From Larus michahellis (taxonomy: Eukaryota; Chordata; Aves; Charadriiformes; Laridae): a stretch of 64,000 nucleotides of DNA. The stretch is taken from the NCBI RefSeq assembly GCF_964199755.1, contig NC_133901.1, positions 27,120,397-27,184,396 on the forward strand. Reading direction: 5' to 3'. Positions 60,801 to 64,000 of this stretch are shown piece after piece; position 1 is the first letter of the stretch; every line of letters begins with the position of its first letter. Under the pieces are notes generated by a model. It did no database searches. It saw only the letters and a program-made list of their open reading frames with translations, and was not told the DNA's origin. The position numbers were made by a program, and so were the translations under genes.

Positions 60801-63555
60801 AGGCTTCTTTTGAGGCACATCCGTGTGATGGAGGTTTGGGGCTCACCAATAAATAGTGCTCAATAAAAAGCTCTGGAACGTAGAGACCATTGAGACTAAG
60901 GTGTCTTGCATATGGGTGCTTGTTGCACGCTGAGCGTGTCCCCAGAGCAGCGAGTGTAGAACAGTTCTTGTGCTGTACATTTATACCTCTTCTCACTGTG
61001 CTGTGTACATAAGGCTAAGCTAATTTCGATGGGAGTGGCCATGTTTGTTTTTGATCTTAGGCAGTTCCCGCTCTGTTGTTGACACTAAAGAAATAATAGT
61101 GATAAGGCTCTGCTCAATACACACACCGCTGTGCAGCAAACAGCCCTGTGACTGGTGCCTATCAGCACTTTGTTCTGTACATAACATGACCCGATCGGTG
61201 AGCAATGACATTCCAAGAATGAACTATTGTAAATAATGTTTTCACGAACATCCCTGAATCTAACCTCGTAACCCAAGAAATGGAAAATCATTGTAGAGAA
61301 ATTTAGAATCAGGAATACTCTGCGGAGGTCAGTTTGGAACTAAGAGTTTAAGTCTTTTGTGGTCTTTGGTAAATCCCTGCCAAGTTTGCTCTGCATAACT
61401 TTTGTTACTGGTGAAATTACACCATAAGGTGCCCTGTTTCCATGGTCCTTCTGCTAGCAATTAGAGCCTGCTTAGCAGCAGCCTAGGGGACACCGTTCAG
61501 GCTGAGATGCTGTGCTGGCTGCCAGAGGAGTGTGGATTTTGAAGTTATCTTGACCTATTAAACCTGGCAGCTTCAGTAAGTACAGTAGCAACAGACAGGG
61601 GATCTTGGGCAGGGCAGGAGTAGAACTACCTGACTACAGCATTTAGAAACTTGAATTAATAAAAACTGAAGTAAGGATGGGTGAGCAAGATGTTTTCTTG
61701 GCTTTTGCTGCAGGCCATGACTTAATTTTATCCCAAACAGCTCCTGAGGCTCTTTTGGCCCGGTGGGGATTGGGAAGGGGTTGTCTGGAGGAGGGTAGAG
61801 CTGGAGGCCAGTGAACTGGAGCAATATTCACCACTGTCTGTCAGAGAGAGGTGTGCAGGGCAAAAGGGGTGCTGGGGTCAGCATGTGAGAGCTGGGAGAT
61901 ACCAGAACGGTAGCAGCTATGAGAGGCAAAGAGGCAGAACCCTTCTGGGACAGACCTTGAGAGAATGGTTAATACGCTGTTACCACTGGGTAGGACATGA
62001 CCTTCTCCTGTCTGGTGAACACAGCTGGTCAACAGCCTGCAGGGAAAAAGAGCTTAGCTGGGCACAGGGCAGGGTTACTAGGGCCAGTGTGAGAATAGAG
62101 AACCAGTCTAGGAAGGGTGTGCTAAATGCACCAGGAGGATAAATTCCATTGGTATTTATTTGGCAATGGTAGAATATTACAATTTGCCTAGAGAGCTGTG
62201 TTTGGTGCAATGCATGGTTACTATCTGACCATGAATACATATAGGCTGGAAGTTATTAAAAGATTTTCATACATTAGGGCAGGGAAGCCATGGAGCAGAG
62301 GCAGGGCAAACGGCCCAAAAATTTTTGAAAGTGAGCTCGATAAGTTTTATCAACAGGGTGGCATGACGTGGGTGCTTTTGATAGCAATGTCATAGCTCCC
62401 TGTACATGAAGACTCCTTCTTAGCCCTGTGTGTGTTCTTGGTGGTGAGAGAAAGGTCAGGGAGTAGAAAGGGGCCCCGACTCCAGCTGGGTACTTACACA
62501 GTGAAAAATAACCATGGTGTATAGCAAGACTTCTAATGAGGAGCGACTCTGTTATCTTGTTCCAGCTCCTCTGTTTGTTCCTGTGCAGTTTATGGCTGCA
62601 TAGTCCTGTGCTCCAACAAATTCACAAAGTACAGACTCAGTCCTACAAATGTTTGCCTCTGGGATTCCTGCAGTAATCACTTTGGAGGATCAAGTCCTCA
62701 ATGGCCTGCTGAGTCCTGGACATGTAAGGGGCTCAGTGCAGAAGCTCTTGGTAAGTGCAGCCAGTTTAATTTTGACACGACTGCACGCACAAAAGATGTT
62801 AATTTTTAAATTCTAGTAGTTTTAAGGTTTGTTTGTAAGTTTGTTGTGTCCTGTTGTTAGGATTGAGGGAAACAAAATAGCTGGGCTAAAATACAGGCGC
62901 TGTTAACTACTGGGCTGTGAAACTGCAGGATAATACCGTGCATTTTCCAAAACAGTGAGTCAGAGTTGTGAAGGGGATTTAGACATCCAAGGTGTTTGTT
63001 TTCCTTCCTTTTTTTTTTTTTTAATTGAGGGAAAGACTGACCCCTTCCAAATTGCAAAAGGCATGATAAAGTCACTGCGTGAAGACAAACCTGGGATCAA
63101 CAGGAGGCATAAAAGAATATCAGCCAGATCCAGCCGTACAAAGGCTCAGGACAGAATTTGACCTTAGAGGAGACATTCCAAGAGACAATGCTTGTGTGAC
63201 CCCATCACTCTCCCTGGTGCTCTAAACAAGCCCCACTGGTACATCAAGAGTGTATTTCGTCTCCTTGCTTTTTCTTTACAACTTTTTTTCTACAGAAGTG
63301 CCACGTTCTTTGTCAAGGGGTTGGGTTACTCTGGACAGCAAGGAAAGCTGCTTCTCTGCGACACTTCCTCATTCCACTCTTTAACCATGTGTTTGTTGGC
63401 AGGTCTGTGGGGCCTGGTGAACAATGCTGGCATCTCAACCTTTGGAGAGGTGGAATTTGCAAGTTTAGACAACTACAAGGACGTGGCAGAGATCAACCTG
63501 TGGGGCACCGTGAGGGTGACAAAGGCTTTCCTGCCCCTCATTCGCCGAGCTAAAG
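48729..63555 (+). CDS. BDH1-like paralogue, short-chain dehydrogenase/reductase (3'-incomplete, 4 exons in window)
   Basis: Join 48729-48839, 52626-52736, 59182-59323, 63403-63555; the terminal exon with the catalytic Tyr and Lys lies past the window end. The first 172 residues are readable. Exon 1 encodes a Leu/Arg-rich N-terminus ([16 protein letters not shown], then basic and Leu-rich). The SDR core follows, with TGCDKGFG at 46-53, NNAG at 128-131 and Asn153 in NLWGT. The last three exons have the same lengths and phases as the BDH1 exons on the other strand, with 25/37, 21/47 and 42/50 identical residues. It is therefore an SDR closest to BDH1, and not a pseudogene in the part seen. From memory, birds have two such genes named BDH1A and BDH1B; I have not verified which this would be. 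Its substrate is unknown. The N-terminus suggests a membrane anchor, and Lys50 suggests NADP(H) use. ATG 48,729 has a good context (GTCGCCATG) and is the first in-frame ATG. Confidence 0.9.
48931..48939 (+). promoter_or_regulatory. Possible YY1 site (AAAATGGCG)
   Basis: AAAATGGCGCC just downstream of exon 1 resembles the YY1 motif, which is common just after CpG-island start sites. Match by eye only. Confidence 0.4.
50162..50307. promoter_or_regulatory. Cluster of GATA motifs and AAGGTCA half-sites
   Basis: Three GATA motifs lie within 60 bp: CTTATC at 50,248-50,253 and 50,281-50,286, and GATAAG at 50,302-50,307. Two ERR/nuclear-receptor half-sites flank or overlap them: AAGGTCA at 50,162-50,168, and TGACCTT at 50,244-50,250, which overlaps the first GATA site. 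The cluster is 1.4 kb into intron 1. This is compatible with an enhancer but not proof of one. Confidence 0.4.
52626..52736 (+). CDS. Paralogue exon 2, 111 bp (residues 38-74)
   Basis: Encodes [20 protein letters not shown] and ends AGCLQA. It carries the Gly motif TGCDKGFG with Lys50 where BDH1 has Ser. The acceptor is CCCCACACAG and the donor GTGAGT, both phase 0. Confidence 0.95.
55000..56050 (+). mobile_element. Decayed CR1/L3-type LINE ORF2 remnant
   Basis: Around 55,765-55,815 a plus-strand frame reads like [14 protein letters not shown], which corresponds to the reverse transcriptase motif 'FDTVPHDILxSKL' of CR1-clade LINEs. Upstream, at 55,395-55,550, the order of motifs (permissive 'SPGPDD'-like start, then '[12 protein letters not shown]'-like) also fits that ORF2, with many indels and stops. 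It is inactive and old, with approximate borders. Confidence 0.55.
58345..58404 (+). repeat. G8 and G7 runs followed by an A/G-rich tract
   Basis: A run of eight G, then AC, then seven G, and then a purine-only-leaning tract. It could form a G-quadruplex on the plus (sense) strand of the intron. Runs this long are also assembly-error hotspots. Confidence 0.7.
58573..58586 (+). repeat. (ATT)n microsatellite
   Basis: Four to five ATT units in intron 2. Confidence 0.8.
59182..59323 (+). CDS. Paralogue exon 3, 142 bp (residues 75-122)
   Basis: Encodes [18 protein letters not shown], then [20 protein letters not shown] and KEPEE. The length, start phase and end phase equal those of the BDH1 142-bp exon. 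The acceptor is a tandem GAGCAG, so a variant with one extra Gln is possible. The donor, GAAG followed by GTGTGTGTG, is weaker than the others. Confidence 0.93.
59324..63402 (+). other. Paralogue intron 3
   Basis: 4,079 bp, beginning with a short GT run and ending in TTTGTTGGCAG. No gene or clear interspersed repeat recognised. A T14 run is at 63,009-63,022. Confidence 0.85.
63009..63022 (+). repeat. T14 homopolymer
   Basis: Fourteen T bases in intron 3. Confidence 0.85.
63403..63555 (+). CDS. Paralogue exon 4, 153 bp (residues 122-173)
   Basis: Encodes [18 protein letters not shown], then [20 protein letters not shown] and [12 protein letters not shown]. It carries NNAG (128-131) and tetrad Asn153. 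The acceptor is TTGGCAG and the donor GTACAT. It ends one base into Gly173, exactly as in BDH1, so the next exon should begin with the residues before the catalytic Ser. Confidence 0.96.
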
Positions 63556-64000
63556 GTACATGCTGGGCAGTGTGGCAAGACTCAGAGAGCTTTTGCAGCA
63601 CAGCAGAGAGATGTAGCTAAAAATCATGACTCAGGCTGTGCTTCGAGGAATGCCTGTGCAGTCCAAGGAGGGTGTCTGAGGCATGCAGGCTAACTAGACA
63701 GCAAGGTTCAAAATGCTGTGCAAGCATTTGGTAGTACAGGCCACTCTTGGTGCAGTCCAGGCACCTACACAGCAGGTGCTATCTTGAACATCCCAAGATA
63801 TCAGAGGCCTTTGTGCAGCGCTGGCAGATATGACACAGGACTCCAGGCCACCTTTAGAAAAAGTGACTGGAGGCCAGACAAGATAATCCTGGCCTCCAGG
63901 GTCCACCAGGTGCTTATGTTTGGATAACTGAATCTTCTCCCTTCGTGTTATTCATTTCACAGATGATTGCAGAGTGGTAGTGGTGGAATAAACCAGAGTC
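63556..64000 (+). other. Start of paralogue intron 4 (cut by window end)
   Basis: No sequence resembling the expected terminal exon (RVVNISS, then YCITK-like) is present before 64,000, so the gene continues outside the window. Confidence 0.85.

Noticed and set aside
1..64000. CRISPR arrays, bacterial operons, phage or plasmid features, tRNA genes
   Set aside because: None seen. Intron-containing genes and CR1 repeats show vertebrate nuclear DNA, and no tRNA box A/B pair was found by eye.

Overview
This is nuclear DNA from a vertebrate, almost certainly a bird. The evidence is multi-exon genes with GT-AG introns, a CpG-island promoter, general CpG depletion elsewhere, and truncated CR1 LINEs with the typical avian CR1 3' end. 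There are no operons, CRISPR arrays, tRNA genes or intact mobile elements that I can support.

Layout. Positions 1 to about 32,700 contain no gene I can defend. They hold one clear CR1 fragment (12,786-13,014), a possible older LINE relic near 3,950-4,290, a short minisatellite (18,875-19,012), and an unexplained GC-rich block near 9,797-10,019 that looks like a terminal exon or an old retrocopy. Several AT-rich unique stretches could be conserved regulatory DNA. From 33,844 to 47,281 on the minus strand lies a complete BDH1 gene (mitochondrial D-beta-hydroxybutyrate dehydrogenase, a short-chain dehydrogenase/reductase). I assembled six coding exons encoding 343 residues, the length I recall for human BDH1, with every junction in phase. 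A CpG island at 48,105-49,180 follows. From 48,729 on the plus strand a second BDH1-type gene begins; its first four coding exons are inside the window and the terminal exon lies beyond 64,000.

How the genes relate. The two genes are divergent (head-to-head), with start codons 1.45 kb apart, and appear to share the CpG island as a bidirectional promoter. Their three core exons have identical lengths (111, 142 and 153 bp) and phases, so they are inverted-duplicate paralogues. They differ at the N-terminus. BDH1 has a two-exon mitochondrial presequence, whereas the paralogue has one Leu/Arg-rich exon resembling a membrane anchor. The paralogue also has Lys in the dinucleotide-binding Gly motif where BDH1 has Ser, which suggests a different cofactor preference. 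The paralogue's localisation, cofactor and substrate are the main open questions in this window.
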